Below are positions 8,328-16,679 of a stretch of 64,000 nucleotides of DNA, piece after piece. Numbering within the stretch: position 1 is the stretch's first letter; the number at the start of each line of letters is the position of its first letter. The stretch spans positions 62,001 through 126,000 of the forward strand of contig JAZIHH010000020.1 of assembly GCA_036678685.1 (NCBI GenBank). Direction: 5' to 3'. The translations under genes and the position numbers were made by a program. The notes under the pieces were generated by a model. The model saw only the letters and a program-made list of their open reading frames with translations. It made no database searches and had not been told where the DNA came from. This DNA comes from JAZIHH01 sp036678685 (lineage in GTDB: Bacteria; Bacillota; UBA4882; UBA10575).

Positions 8328-8862
8328 GATCCAGAAAGTTTCCTACACCGCTTTTTTTATTAAAGCAACGGCTTTGGCCCTTGGCAAACACCCGGAAATC
8401 AACGCCGTTTTTGACGGGGAAAAGCTGAAGAAGGAAAAGGAGATTAATATTGGCGTGGCGGTTGATACGCCAAAGGGGTTGGTTGTTCCCGTCATTCATG
8501 GGGTGATGGAGAAAACAATAGTTGAGATTAACGAGGAGCTTTCCCTTTTGGCCCGGTTGGCGCGGGCGGGGCGCTTGCGTAAAGAACAACTTGCGGGAGG
8601 GTCTTTTACCGTCACCAACTTGGGCATGTATCCGGTGGATTTCTTTACGCCGATGTTAAACCCGCCGGAAGTAGCCATCCTGGGCATCGGGCGGATGGCG
8701 CTTAAGCCGGTGGCCCTCAATGAATATACCGTGGCCATCCAATACAGGTGCGTTTTGAATCTCGCCATCGATCACCGTGTGGTGGACGGTGCGCCGGGGG
8801 CGCGTTTTCTCCAGACATTAATCGAGATCCTGGAAAAAGACGATTACGAACAGAAGGGGTAA
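8328..8862 (+). pseudogene. 2-oxoacid dehydrogenase E2 acyltransferase, 5' truncated
   Basis: Only the last 178 residues of an E2 catalytic domain remain. The active-site motif DHRVVDGAP is present near the C-terminus, as is the GSFTVTNLGMYPVDFFTPML block. The lipoyl domain, the E1/E3-binding domain and the first part of the catalytic domain are missing, cut off at the right end of the IS element. A TTG inside the IS tip (8326) could in principle restart translation. No E1 or E3 gene is next to it. It lies 2 bp before a split transketolase. Without the lipoyl domain and trimer-forming parts it should not be a working E2. Confidence 0.85.
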
Positions 8863-8864
8863 AA

Positions 8865-9710
8865 ATGGACCTGGCATTGATAAAAAAATTGGAAACGACG
8901 GCCAAAGAGATCCGGAAAGATGTAGTGGAAATGATTTACCATGCGGGGTCCGGACATCCCGGGGGCTCACTCTCAGCCGCTGATTTGATCACCGCTTTAT
9001 ACTTTAACGAACTGAATATTGATCCTAAGAACCCCCGCTGGGAAGACCGGGATCGCTTTATCTTGTCGAAAGGACATTGTTGCCCGGTACTCTATGCCGC
9101 TTTGGCGAGGGTGGGATTTTTCCCGCTGGAGGAGTTAAAAACCCTGCGCAAGTTTCGTTCCCGTTTACAGGGACACCCCAGTATGAATAAAACGCCAGGA
9201 GTAGATATGAACTCCGGTTCCCTGGGTAACGGGATCTCGATCGGGATTGGCAGGGCTTTGGGCGCCCGCCTGGACGGCAAAAGTTACCGGGTTTTTGTCA
9301 TGGTGGGAGATGGAGAGTTACAAGAAGGAATGAACTGGGAAGCCTTGATGGCGGCCGCCCATTTTAAACTGAAGAATCTCATTGTCATCATTGACTACAA
9401 TAACCTGCAGGTTGACGGCAGCGTCGATGAGATAATGGATATTGCCCCCTTGAAACAAAAAATCACCGCTTTCGGGTGGCAAGTTTACGAGGTGGACGGC
9501 CATAACATGAGAGAGATCCTGGATACTTTTGCGCGGATCCGTCATTCCAGTTGGAAGGGCCCCTCTGCCATTATTGCTTATACCGTCAAAGGCAAGGGAG
9601 TCTCCTTTATGGAAAACCGGGTGGAATGGCACGGGCGTGCCCTTTCGCAAAGAGAATTGGAGGTTGCGCTCAAGGAACTGGACGGGAGGGAAACCGGTGA
9701 GGCAATTTGA
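8865..9710 (+). CDS. transketolase, N-terminal subunit
   Basis: This is the thiamine-diphosphate-binding half of a split transketolase (281 residues). The motif GDGELQEGMNWEAL is followed by LIVIIDYNN, which is the GDG...NN cofactor motif, and the N-terminal HAGSGHPGGS block is present. It moves two-carbon units between sugar phosphates together with the C-terminal subunit encoded directly downstream. The ATG at 8865 follows AGAAGGGG. The C-terminal subunit starts 14 bp before this gene ends. Split transketolases are common in anaerobic Firmicutes and archaea. Its adjacency to an E2 fragment leaves open that the pair once served as, or evolved beside, an E1-like complex. Confidence 0.92.
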   Translation: MDLALIKKLETTAKEIRKDVVEMIYHAGSGHPGGSLSAADLITALYFNELNIDPKNPRWEDRDRFILSKGHCCPVLYAALARVGFFPLEELKTLRKFRSRLQGHPSMNKTPGVDMNSGSLGNGISIGIGRALGARLDGKSYRVFVMVGDGELQEGMNWEALMAAAHFKLKNLIVIIDYNNLQVDGSVDEIMDIAPLKQKITAFGWQVYEVDGHNMREILDTFARIRHSSWKGPSAIIAYTVKGKGVSFMENRVEWHGRALSQRELEVALKELDGRETGEAI

Positions 9711-10659
9711 GCAGAAAGCGACCTGGGTTGCTTACGGCGAGGCCCTGGTAGAATTGGGGCACCAAAGGAAAGATCTGGTGGTTTTAGATGCCGATGTGGC
9801 CAAATCCATATCTTCCAACAAATTTCATAAGGAATTCCCGGAGCGGGCTTTTAATGTGGGAGTCGCGGAGCAGAATATGATGGGCATCGCCGCCGGCCTG
9901 GCCACGACGGGAAAAACCGTTTTTGTCTCCACCTATGCTGTTTTTGCCACGATGAGGGCTTGCGAACAGATAAGGACCTTTATTGCCAACCCGGGATTGA
10001 ATGTCAAAATCGGCGCCAGCCATGGCGGGATTCATACCGGCGAAGACGGGGTGACCCATCAGGCCATTGAGGATCTGGGAATTATCCGTTCCATTCCGGG
10101 AATTACCATTTTTAGCCCGTCCGATGCGGTTTTTGCCGCCAAATGCACTCATCTCGCCGCCGAGATGGAAGGTCCGGTTTATATAAGGTTGACCAGAAAC
10201 CCGGTTCCCGTCTTTCATAGCATTAACGATGATTTTATCGTAGGAAAAGCCGTTGAACTTGTCGATTATGGAACCGATGTGACAATAGTGGCAACGGGAA
10301 TCATGGTTTTTAAGGCGCTGGAAGCAGCCGGGAGACTAAAAAAGAAAGGCGTTTGCTCCAAGGTGCTTGAGGTTCATACCATACGGCCTCTGGACCGGGA
10401 AACTTTGGTGGCGGCCGCCCGGGAGACCGGGGCGGTCGTTATTGCCGAAGACCATAATATTAATGGCGGTTTAGGTTCGGCCGTAGCGGAGGTGTTGGGT
10501 GAAGAGTATCCGGTACCGATAGAACGGGTAGGGTTACGTGATACCTACGGCGAATCGGGAGAGGGGGAAACGCTTTTAACGGCCTACCGGATGAACACAG
10601 AACATATTGAGGAAGCCTGCCTGAAGGTTATAAGAAAAAAGGATAAAAAAAGTTATTAA
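9697..10659 (+). CDS. transketolase, C-terminal subunit
   Basis: This is the pyrimidine-binding half of a split transketolase (320 residues). It carries the family region ERAFNVGVAEQNMMGIAAGL, in which the Glu activates thiamine diphosphate, and the C-terminal swivel domain (GLGSAVAEVLGEEYP). GTG at 9697 is chosen because GGGAGGG lies just upstream; it overlaps the N-subunit stop. The two subunits should be made in equal amounts by coupled translation. A decayed sufB tail follows in the intergenic space, with no clear terminator. Confidence 0.92.
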   Translation: MRQFEQKATWVAYGEALVELGHQRKDLVVLDADVAKSISSNKFHKEFPERAFNVGVAEQNMMGIAAGLATTGKTVFVSTYAVFATMRACEQIRTFIANPGLNVKIGASHGGIHTGEDGVTHQAIEDLGIIRSIPGITIFSPSDAVFAAKCTHLAAEMEGPVYIRLTRNPVPVFHSINDDFIVGKAVELVDYGTDVTIVATGIMVFKALEAAGRLKKKGVCSKVLEVHTIRPLDRETLVAAARETGAVVIAEDHNINGGLGSAVAEVLGEEYPVPIERVGLRDTYGESGEGETLLTAYRMNTEHIEEACLKVIRKKDKKSY

Positions 10660-10713
10660 GCTTAAACTCCGGCAAAAGACGTTTCCGCCCTGGCTTAGGC
10701 AAGGTATTATGGT

Positions 10714-10801
10714 ATTATGGAAGCGGGGGAGCACGGGGTCCCCGGAAGTTTCGGCGTGGATGGTCGGGGAAAGGGCGGAAACCATTTCCCCGGGCGGATG
10801 A
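10714..10801 (+). pseudogene. decayed fragment of a sufB 3' end
   Basis: This non-coding stretch aligns with the last 90 bases of sufB (3092-3181). From 10758 to 10798 it matches 37 of 41 bases of 3135-3175, and similarity runs back to about 10714 with one extra base. Read after that frameshift it gives PEVSAWMVGERAETISPGG and a stop, against PEVLERMVDEMAETISLGG in SufB. It carries a frameshift and has no start or gene body, so it is a remnant of a second sufB-like gene or a displaced copy of the tail. Confidence 0.72.
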
Positions 10802-10815
10802 GAGTCAAGTCAGTT

Positions 10816-11244
10816 TTAGATCTCACTTAACTCCTGCTCCGAAAGTAACTTGTAACCTTTGGCCCGCAGGGCCGATTCGGCCTGCGGGTATTTTTCTGCT
10901 TCAATCACCAAGGCCGCCCGTTTTTTGCTTTCCACAACAAAGCCGTAGCAGTCCTCCAGATTGATGTTTTTTTCCGATAACACGACCAGTAAATTATACA
11001 TGGCGCCGGGAATGTCCGGTAAAAGAATAACCAGGATTTTCCGTTTGGAGACGGCGATGTTCTGTTCTTTTAAGGCCTGAAAGGCCTCTTCCCCTTTGTC
11101 GACCAGGAGTTTGGCCACGCCGAACTCGCCGGCGCTGGCCAGGGAGATGGCCCGGATATTGATATTGTGGTCTGCCAGGATCTTGGCAATTTTCTCCAGT
11201 TTGCCCGGCTGGTTTTCCATAAAGATTGACAAATGATAAGTCAT
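10816..11244 (-). CDS. tandem ACT-domain protein
   Basis: This 142-residue protein has two ACT domains in tandem. The first starts YHLSIFMENQPGKLEKIAKIL and the second KILVILLPDIPGAMYNLLVVL. ACT domains bind amino acids or similar small ligands. It follows a phenylacetate-CoA ligase gene on the same strand with an 80-bp gap. That pairing is common in anaerobes that ferment aromatic amino acids, where the ACT protein is thought to sense the amino acid. An SD site (AAGGAGGCG) precedes the ATG. The ligand is not known. Confidence 0.85.
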   Translation of the reverse strand: MTYHLSIFMENQPGKLEKIAKILADHNINIRAISLASAGEFGVAKLLVDKGEEAFQALKEQNIAVSKRKILVILLPDIPGAMYNLLVVLSEKNINLEDCYGFVVESKKRAALVIEAEKYPQAESALRAKGYKLLSEQELSEI

Positions 11245-11324
11245 TGTTTACGCCTCCTTGGAAAAGGTGTCATTTCAGGGTAAGGGGGAACCGCAGAGCA
11301 ATCCGCAGCGCGATTCTCCGGCCC

Positions 11325-12605
11325 TTACTTTTCTCTTAAATCTCTTACGCGTTTGGCCTTGCCCTCCCAGACCGGCAGACTTCCGGGCTCGACCAACTGG
11401 ACAACGGGGGTTACGATAATCTCCGCTTTCAGTTCTTCCGTTATTTTATTTTGCAGGCTGGTCAGGGCGGAAAGAGTCCCCTCAAAGATTTCCCTGTCCA
11501 CTTCCACCTTGACATAGAGTTTGTCCATGTAGTTTTCGGTTTTCACTTCAAGCAAATAGTTTTTTCCCACCCCCGGGATCTTCATGATGATTTGTTCTAT
11601 TTGCATGGGGAAGAGGTTGACGCCGTTAATGATGAGCATGTCATCGGCTCTTCCTTTTATCCGGTCGATCCGTACGTGGTTCCGGCCGCACCGGCATTTT
11701 CCCGGAATTATTCTAGTCAAATCACCGGTCCGGTAACGGAGGAGCGGCATGGCTTCCTTTTGTAAGCTGGTAAGAACCAGTTCCCCTTCTTCCCCCGGCG
11801 GGAGAGGTTCGCCGGTTTCCGGGTCAATAACCTCCACGTAATAATAGTCCTCCCAAAGATGAATGCCGTCTTGGTAAGGGCATTCAAAACCCACGCCCGG
11901 CCCGCACATTTCGGAAAGCCCGTAGGAGTTATAGGCCTTGACGCCAAAAAGCCTCTCAATTTGGTCACGCATCTTTTCACTGTGGGGTTCCGAGCCGATG
12001 ATAAAGATCCGCAATTTGGTGTCTTTTTTCGGATCCAGGTTCATTTCTTCGAAAACCGTGTAGAGACGCAGGGCATAACTGGGAAGGATGTGGACAACGG
12101 TGGTCCCGAAAGTCTGCATGAACCAGATTTGCCGCCGGCTGTTTCCCGGGCCGATGGGGATGGTTAGAGCGCCAAGCTCTTCGGCGCCGTATTGCAGGCC
12201 CAACCCGCCGGTGAAAAGTCCGTAACTCATAGTGTTTTGAAAAACGTCCTCCCGGCGCACGCCGATCATATAGAGACAGCGGGCTACCTGATTGGTCCAG
12301 TTTTTGATATCGGCTTTGGTATGGAAGACAACCGTAGGATTGCCGGTGGTCCCGGAGGAAGAGTGCAGGCGGACCGTTTCCCGCAGGTTTTTTCGTAAAA
12401 AACCGAAGGGGAAATGATCCCGTAAATCCTGTTTCCTGGTGAACGGTACTTCGTTAAATTCCTGCAGGGTTTTTATCTGCTTGATCGGCAGGTTACGGTA
12501 AAAGGGGGCCTCTTGCGCTTTGGCAAGGGTCTCATTGATTAACTGCAACTGCCTTTCCTTTATGGTTTTTTCATCCATGGTCTCAATGGGTTTTTCCCAG
12601 TACAT
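11325..12605 (-). CDS. paaK: phenylacetate-CoA ligase
   Basis: This AMP-forming ligase activates phenylacetate or a related aryl acid with ATP and coenzyme A. The product has 426 residues, the normal length. The phosphate-binding loop is LHSSSGTTGNPTVV, followed by YGLSEMCGPG and the hinge and C-terminal AMP-binding region with LRYRTGDLTRI. In anaerobes this enzyme usually works with indolepyruvate or arylpyruvate ferredoxin oxidoreductases, letting the cell gain ATP from the CoA ester; no such oxidoreductase is in the window. The ATG has a GGGAGG site upstream. It is transcribed together with the downstream ACT gene. Confidence 0.93.
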   Translation of the reverse strand: MYWEKPIETMDEKTIKERQLQLINETLAKAQEAPFYRNLPIKQIKTLQEFNEVPFTRKQDLRDHFPFGFLRKNLRETVRLHSSSGTTGNPTVVFHTKADIKNWTNQVARCLYMIGVRREDVFQNTMSYGLFTGGLGLQYGAEELGALTIPIGPGNSRRQIWFMQTFGTTVVHILPSYALRLYTVFEEMNLDPKKDTKLRIFIIGSEPHSEKMRDQIERLFGVKAYNSYGLSEMCGPGVGFECPYQDGIHLWEDYYYVEVIDPETGEPLPPGEEGELVLTSLQKEAMPLLRYRTGDLTRIIPGKCRCGRNHVRIDRIKGRADDMLIINGVNLFPMQIEQIIMKIPGVGKNYLLEVKTENYMDKLYVKVEVDREIFEGTLSALTSLQNKITEELKAEIIVTPVVQLVEPGSLPVWEGKAKRVRDLREK

Positions 12606-12770
12606 CCGCGGATCCTCCCTCCCGAAACAGTAAACAAAAAAGCTCTGCTTTCCCCTGCCCGCCGGCAGGGTAGGGTAATTATGTCCTTATTTTATCATAT
12701 TTCTGCGGGAAGATCACAAAAATCTCCAGGCTCCGATCCCGGTCCGGGGCGAAAAAATTTTCTCAGGTCC

Positions 12771-12799
12771 TTGACAAACGCCATGCTCTTTGCTATAAT
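12771..12799 (+). promoter_or_regulatory. sigma-A promoter of veg
   Basis: TTGACA at 12771-12776, a 17-bp spacer and TATAAT at 12794-12799 give a perfect consensus promoter. A second TTGACA at 12815 has no good -10 at the right distance. The expected RNA start is near 12806. The veg promoter is known as one of the strongest in Bacillus. Confidence 0.9.
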
Positions 12800-12829
12800 T
12801 TAAAATTTTATTTCTTGACAGAGCGGGAC

Positions 12830-12849
12830 AACCTATGATATCATAGGTT
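12830..12849 (+). promoter_or_regulatory. perfect 20-bp palindrome in the veg leader
   Basis: AACCTATGAT is followed directly by its exact complement ATCATAGGTT. It lies about 25-45 bp after the predicted RNA start and just downstream of the second TTGACA. It could be a repressor operator or an RNA hairpin early in the leader. The symmetry is seen; the function is inferred. Confidence 0.6.
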
Positions 12850-12876
12850 AAGGATTTCAAAGGATGGTGAAGCGGT

Positions 12877-13149
12877 ATGTCCAGACAGGAGCCGAATATC
12901 CTGGAGCGCATCAGAGAGGATTTACAAGACCTGGTCGGTAAGGAGATCTATCTGAAAGCCAACCGGGGCCGGAAGAAAGTCTTTGAAATCAACGGTGTGC
13001 TTGAACAGACGTATCCCAAGGTGTTTGTAGTCAGCTTCCAGGAACGGCAGGTAGAACGGAGGGTTTCTTACAGTTACGCCGATTTGCTGACGAAAACGGT
13101 AGAGATTTTTGTCGGGGATACGCCCCTGGAAATACAGGCTACCGGCTGA
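12877..13149 (+). CDS. veg: Veg family protein
   Basis: This is a 90-residue cytoplasmic protein of the Veg family, conserved in low-GC Gram-positives and linked to biofilm matrix expression in Bacillus. The family block VGKEIYLKANRGRKKVFEIN near residues 20-39 and VSYSYADLLTKTVEI are intact. It is expressed from its own strong promoter and ends in a hairpin terminator, so it is a single-gene unit. The biochemical role of Veg is not settled. Confidence 0.93.
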   Translation: MSRQEPNILERIREDLQDLVGKEIYLKANRGRKKVFEINGVLEQTYPKVFVVSFQERQVERRVSYSYADLLTKTVEIFVGDTPLEIQATG

Positions 13150-13162
13150 ATAATCAAGATGC

Positions 13163-13192
13163 CCCGTCTTTCCCGAAGAAAGACGGGATTTT
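13163..13192 (+). terminator. rho-independent terminator after veg
   Basis: A CCCGTCTTT/AAAGACGGG stem (13163-13171/13179-13187) with a 7-nt loop is followed by ATTTTAATTT, 13 bp after the veg stop. Confidence 0.85.
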
Positions 13193-13268
13193 AATTTCTC
13201 CTTTCCCTTTGTCCCATTGACGTTTAAAAATCGCCGCCGGCGATTTTATTCTTAACACGGGGGAAACG

Positions 13269-14558
13269 ATGAAAAAGGCTGGGTTGTTATTTTCTTTTCT
13301 TCTTTTTTTTCTTTTCTCTTCTTTACTGCAGGCGGCCGGCGAGGAACCGGCGGTCACCATAAAGTTGAGTGTGGACACTCCTTTTACCTTGGAGTTTGAC
13401 AGCCCGGCGGAGATTTTTCGCCGTGACGGCGCCGGGTGGGTCTTGGCGGCCGAAGAGCGGCTCAACCCGGGGAAAGTATGGACGGTGCGCCGGGAAGAAA
13501 AAACAGTCTCCCTAAGTACCGCCGCCGGTGACCGCATTACGTTTAATATCCCCCTCCTTTTGGCCCCGCTCCCTCCCCGACAGGTTTTTAAAGTAAACGG
13601 CCGGGAGTATCCGGGTAAAATAGAGATCCGTCCCGGACCGGTGGTCACCGTCGTCAACCACACCGGCCTGGAAGCTTACGTCGCCGGGGTACTCGCCGGA
13701 GAGCTTTATCCCGATTGGCCGCCGGCGGTCCTCCGGGCCCAGGCGGTCGCCGCCCGCTCCTACGCTCTTTACAACCTCAAACGCCACGAAGAAGCCGATT
13801 TTTGTGATTTGGAACACTGTCAGAAATACCGGGGTTTAACCCGGAACCCGTCTTTTTCTTCTGCCGTTGAAGATACCAGGGGCGAGGTTCTTGTCTGGGA
13901 GGGAGAAATTATCAACGCGGTTTACCATGCCAGCAGCGGCGGCTTTACGCAGAATAACGAAGATGTTTGGGAGGGTGAATCTCTGCCCTATCTTCGGCGG
14001 GTGGAAGATTTTGACCAGGAAGGAGAGAAATATTTCTGGCCGGAGAGTTATTTTTTCCGGGGGGAGGAACTTGCCGGCCGGCTGGGTTTAAAAGGCGACG
14101 GTGCGCTGGAGGTTTCTCCGTATTTTTCCCCGTCCGGGAGTTTGACCGCCGTCTGTTTTGCCCGGGTCAACGGGGGAGAAAGAGAGACTTTCCGCGCTGA
14201 GACTTTGCGCCGGCTTCTGGACTTGCCCAGCCCGCAATTTCGTCTCTTCCGGGTGGCCGAGAAAACGATGGCCGCCGCTGTGGCCGGCCCGGAGGAACTG
14301 CTTTTGGGCAAAGGAGAGGAACGGGACGGGCTGCTCTTTTTGGAAGCCAGGATGGTGCTGGCCTTTCCCGCGGAAGAAATTACGGAACCCGTCCTCATCG
14401 GTCCGGGCGAGGGGATTCTCATGATTGGCCGCGGCTCGGGACACGGTGTCGGGCTCAGCCAGTGGGGAGCCCGGGCTTTGGCCGGGCAAGGCTATGATTA
14501 CCGGGCCATTCTCAACCATTACTACGGGGACGGGGTTGTGCTCAGGCGGGAGTATTAA
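13269..14558 (+). CDS. SpoIID/LytB-domain secreted protein
   Basis: This 429-residue protein has an N-terminal signal or anchor (KK then a Phe/Leu-rich stretch, residues 4-22) and a SpoIID domain. The catalytic-type segment LYPDWPPAVLRAQAVAARSYALYN, with Glu and Arg near residue 140-165, and the closing block RGSGHGVGLSQWGARALA are both present. SpoIID is a lytic transglycosylase that thins peptidoglycan during engulfment of the forespore. True SpoIID is usually about 330-350 residues, so this could be SpoIID or a longer LytB-like relative. An ACGGGGG site precedes the ATG. It ends convergently with splB. Confidence 0.85.
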   Translation: MKKAGLLFSFLLFFLFSSLLQAAGEEPAVTIKLSVDTPFTLEFDSPAEIFRRDGAGWVLAAEERLNPGKVWTVRREEKTVSLSTAAGDRITFNIPLLLAPLPPRQVFKVNGREYPGKIEIRPGPVVTVVNHTGLEAYVAGVLAGELYPDWPPAVLRAQAVAARSYALYNLKRHEEADFCDLEHCQKYRGLTRNPSFSSAVEDTRGEVLVWEGEIINAVYHASSGGFTQNNEDVWEGESLPYLRRVEDFDQEGEKYFWPESYFFRGEELAGRLGLKGDGALEVSPYFSPSGSLTAVCFARVNGGERETFRAETLRRLLDLPSPQFRLFRVAEKTMAAAVAGPEELLLGKGEERDGLLFLEARMVLAFPAEEITEPVLIGPGEGILMIGRGSGHGVGLSQWGARALAGQGYDYRAILNHYYGDGVVLRREY

Positions 14559-14609
14559 CCGTGATTACTTCGTGAGTTTTAACACCGGGAGCATACTGTT
14601 ACCCTCTTT

Positions 14610-15632
14610 TCATATGAAGTACTGGATTTTCGCTTTGGGAAAGAAACGGGCGATTTCCCTGCGGAAGAAATTTTCCAGCTCCGTCAGTTTTTCCGGCGGA
14701 TAGAGGTATTTCCCGTAGCCGTGCTTTCCCCACCTGAATTGGCGTTTACTTTCATCCATGTCCAGGCTGGTTTGGGGAAAACGATCCAAAATTATTTTTT
14801 TCGCCCGGGCGGTGAAACGATGGGAGATAAGCTCGAAACTCAAATTGGAAATATCCGGGTCAAGATGTTTGGCCAGATTTTCGAGGAGATTATGGTAGTC
14901 GGAACGCCAGTTCTCGTAGAAGAAGATAGGGGCGATTAAAAACCCCAGGGGGTAACCGGCCTTCGCTATTTTACCCGCAGCTTCCAGACGTTCGTGTAAA
15001 CGGGCGGTACCGGGCTCATGACGTTGAATTACCTGAATGGTGTTTACACTGAAGCGAAATATGGTCCGGCCGTGATGTCGGGCAGTGAGTAAATTGTCAA
15101 TACCCGCAAATTTGGTAACCACCCGCAATCTTCCGTGCTCGTGGCGGCCGAAAAATTCTATGGTCTTTCTTAACGAGCCGGTAAGATGTTCAACAGCCAC
15201 CGGATCCGAAGTACTGGCTGCTTCGAAGGTGGTAACTGCCGGCAAGTTTTTTTCCATGTATTTACAGGCGGTTTCCAGAATCTCCTCAATATTTACATAA
15301 GTTCTGACATAGGGTTTTTTCCCCAGGGTGGTGGCAAGATAGCAGTACCGGCAACCACCGGGACAACTGGTCCCCAGGGTTAATTCATAGTCGGCTGAAG
15401 GCCGGCAGGTATTGAAGACAAGAGTTTTCTTCACCCCCACAACCAGAGTTTTCTTTGCTTCTCTGTAGGCGGTTTGCGGTGTGTCGCCGGGAATACCGGT
15501 TACCCGGTTGTGGGAGGTGGTGAGGAATATTGGCGTATTTTTAGCGGTAAAGTAAGAGTGAAGCTTTTGGCCCAGGGGGTATTCAAGAGCCTGCGGTTCA
15601 AAATGGACCCGGGCGGGAGTAAAGTATTTCAT
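14610..15632 (-). CDS. splB: spore photoproduct lyase
   Basis: This radical-SAM enzyme repairs the thymine dimer specific to UV-damaged spore DNA during germination. The 340-residue product carries the cluster motif CPGGCRYCY (CxxxCxxC) and the family regions TLGTSC and TFEAASTSDPVA. ATG at 15632 is chosen because GAGAGGAGGG lies 6 bp upstream. A sigma-G-like promoter precedes it, as expected for a gene switched on in the forespore. It is divergent from murB with a very short gap, so the promoter overlaps the murB leader. The N-terminal half of the protein is short compared with Bacillus SplB but complete for this type. Confidence 0.9.
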   Translation of the reverse strand: MKYFTPARVHFEPQALEYPLGQKLHSYFTAKNTPIFLTTSHNRVTGIPGDTPQTAYREAKKTLVVGVKKTLVFNTCRPSADYELTLGTSCPGGCRYCYLATTLGKKPYVRTYVNIEEILETACKYMEKNLPAVTTFEAASTSDPVAVEHLTGSLRKTIEFFGRHEHGRLRVVTKFAGIDNLLTARHHGRTIFRFSVNTIQVIQRHEPGTARLHERLEAAGKIAKAGYPLGFLIAPIFFYENWRSDYHNLLENLAKHLDPDISNLSFELISHRFTARAKKIILDRFPQTSLDMDESKRQFRWGKHGYGKYLYPPEKLTELENFFRREIARFFPKAKIQYFI

Positions 15633-15649
15633 AGCCGACCCTCCTCTCA

Positions 15650-15679
15650 TAATATCCCCTGTCACGGGTAGAGTCATAC
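15650..15679 (-). promoter_or_regulatory. sigma-G-like promoter of splB
   Basis: Read on the minus strand: GTATG (-35, at 15679-15675), an 18-bp spacer, then GATATTA (-10, at 15656-15650). The Bacillus sigma-G consensus is GHATR-N18-CATWMTA, so only the first base of the -10 differs. It lies 18 bp before the splB start. In Bacillus splB belongs to the sigma-G regulon. Confidence 0.6.
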
Positions 15680-15693
15680 AGGGAGTGGAAATA

Positions 15694-16605
15694 ATGAAGA
15701 ACGACTGGCGGAAGCGTTTGGTAGAGGAATTGGGCTTGTCGAACTATACGTTTGATTTTCCCATGGCCGAGATCACTTCTTTCCGTATCGGCGGCCCTGC
15801 GGATTTGCTGGTGGAGGCGGAAAATCCTACGGAACTGGTTAATGTCGTCGAATATTGCCGGCGGGAAAACATACCCTGGCTCCTGGTGGGCTTGGGTTCC
15901 AATCTGTTGGTTAGGGACGGGGGAATCCGCGGGACCGTGGTCCGGCTGGGTAAAGGTTTTCACTATGTCCGGGTGGAGGGCGAGCAATTAAAGGCCGGCG
16001 CCGGAACGGCCCTGGGCCGGGTGGCGGAGGTGGCCGCCGCACACGGCCTCTCCGGACTGGAGTTCGCGTCGGGAATCCCCGGCAGCATAGGAGGGGCGGT
16101 TTTTATGAACGCCGGCGCTTACGGCGGAGAAATCGCCCAGGTTCTTACCGCGGCCTATCTATACCATCCCGGAGTGGGCTTTTATCACCGTACAAGGGAG
16201 GAACTGGCCTTTGGCTACCGGCAAAGCCTGCTGCAGAAGGAAGGCCAGATTGTCCTGGAAGGCCTCTTCACCCTTAGCCGGAGGGAAGAGGGGGAAATCA
16301 GAGAGAAGATGGCGGAATATAACCGGAGAAGAAAAGAGAAACAACCGTTGGAGTTTCCCAGTGCCGGCAGTATCTTTAAAAGGCCGCCGGGCGCTTTTGT
16401 CGGCCGGTTGATCACCGAGGCCGGACTTAAAGGGAAAAGAATAGGCGATGCCCAGGTAGCGGAGAAACATGCGGGCTTCATTGTTAACCGCGGCCGGGCC
16501 ACCGCCCGGGATGTCCTGGCGCTCATTGCCCTGATCCAGGAAGAAGTGGAAAAAAGGACCGGGATTAAATTGGAAACCGAAGTGAGGGTGGTAGGGGAGG
16601 AATAA
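15694..16605 (+). CDS. murB: UDP-N-acetylenolpyruvoylglucosamine reductase
   Basis: This FAD enzyme reduces UDP-GlcNAc-enolpyruvate to UDP-MurNAc in cell-wall precursor synthesis. The product has 303 residues. FAD-binding motifs are WLLVGLGSNLLVRDGG and SGLEFASGIPGSIGGAVFMNAGAYG; the proton-donor segment FPSAGSIFKRPPG identifies a type II MurB. ATG at 15694 lies 9 bp after GGGAG; an in-frame GTG at 15685 lacks spacing. It stands alone here rather than in a division cluster and is followed by a secreted propeller protein. Confidence 0.96.
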   Translation: MKNDWRKRLVEELGLSNYTFDFPMAEITSFRIGGPADLLVEAENPTELVNVVEYCRRENIPWLLVGLGSNLLVRDGGIRGTVVRLGKGFHYVRVEGEQLKAGAGTALGRVAEVAAAHGLSGLEFASGIPGSIGGAVFMNAGAYGGEIAQVLTAAYLYHPGVGFYHRTREELAFGYRQSLLQKEGQIVLEGLFTLSRREEGEIREKMAEYNRRRKEKQPLEFPSAGSIFKRPPGAFVGRLITEAGLKGKRIGDAQVAEKHAGFIVNRGRATARDVLALIALIQEEVEKRTGIKLETEVRVVGEE

Positions 16606-16679
16606 AATGCCGGGAGGAAATCTCCGTTGACGGGCGAAAAGAAAAGGACAGCGAGGAAATTTACCGGGGAGGGTCCCGG

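Noticed and set aside
6941..8335. 8-bp target-site duplication of the IS element
   Set aside because: The bases outside the two ends do not match.
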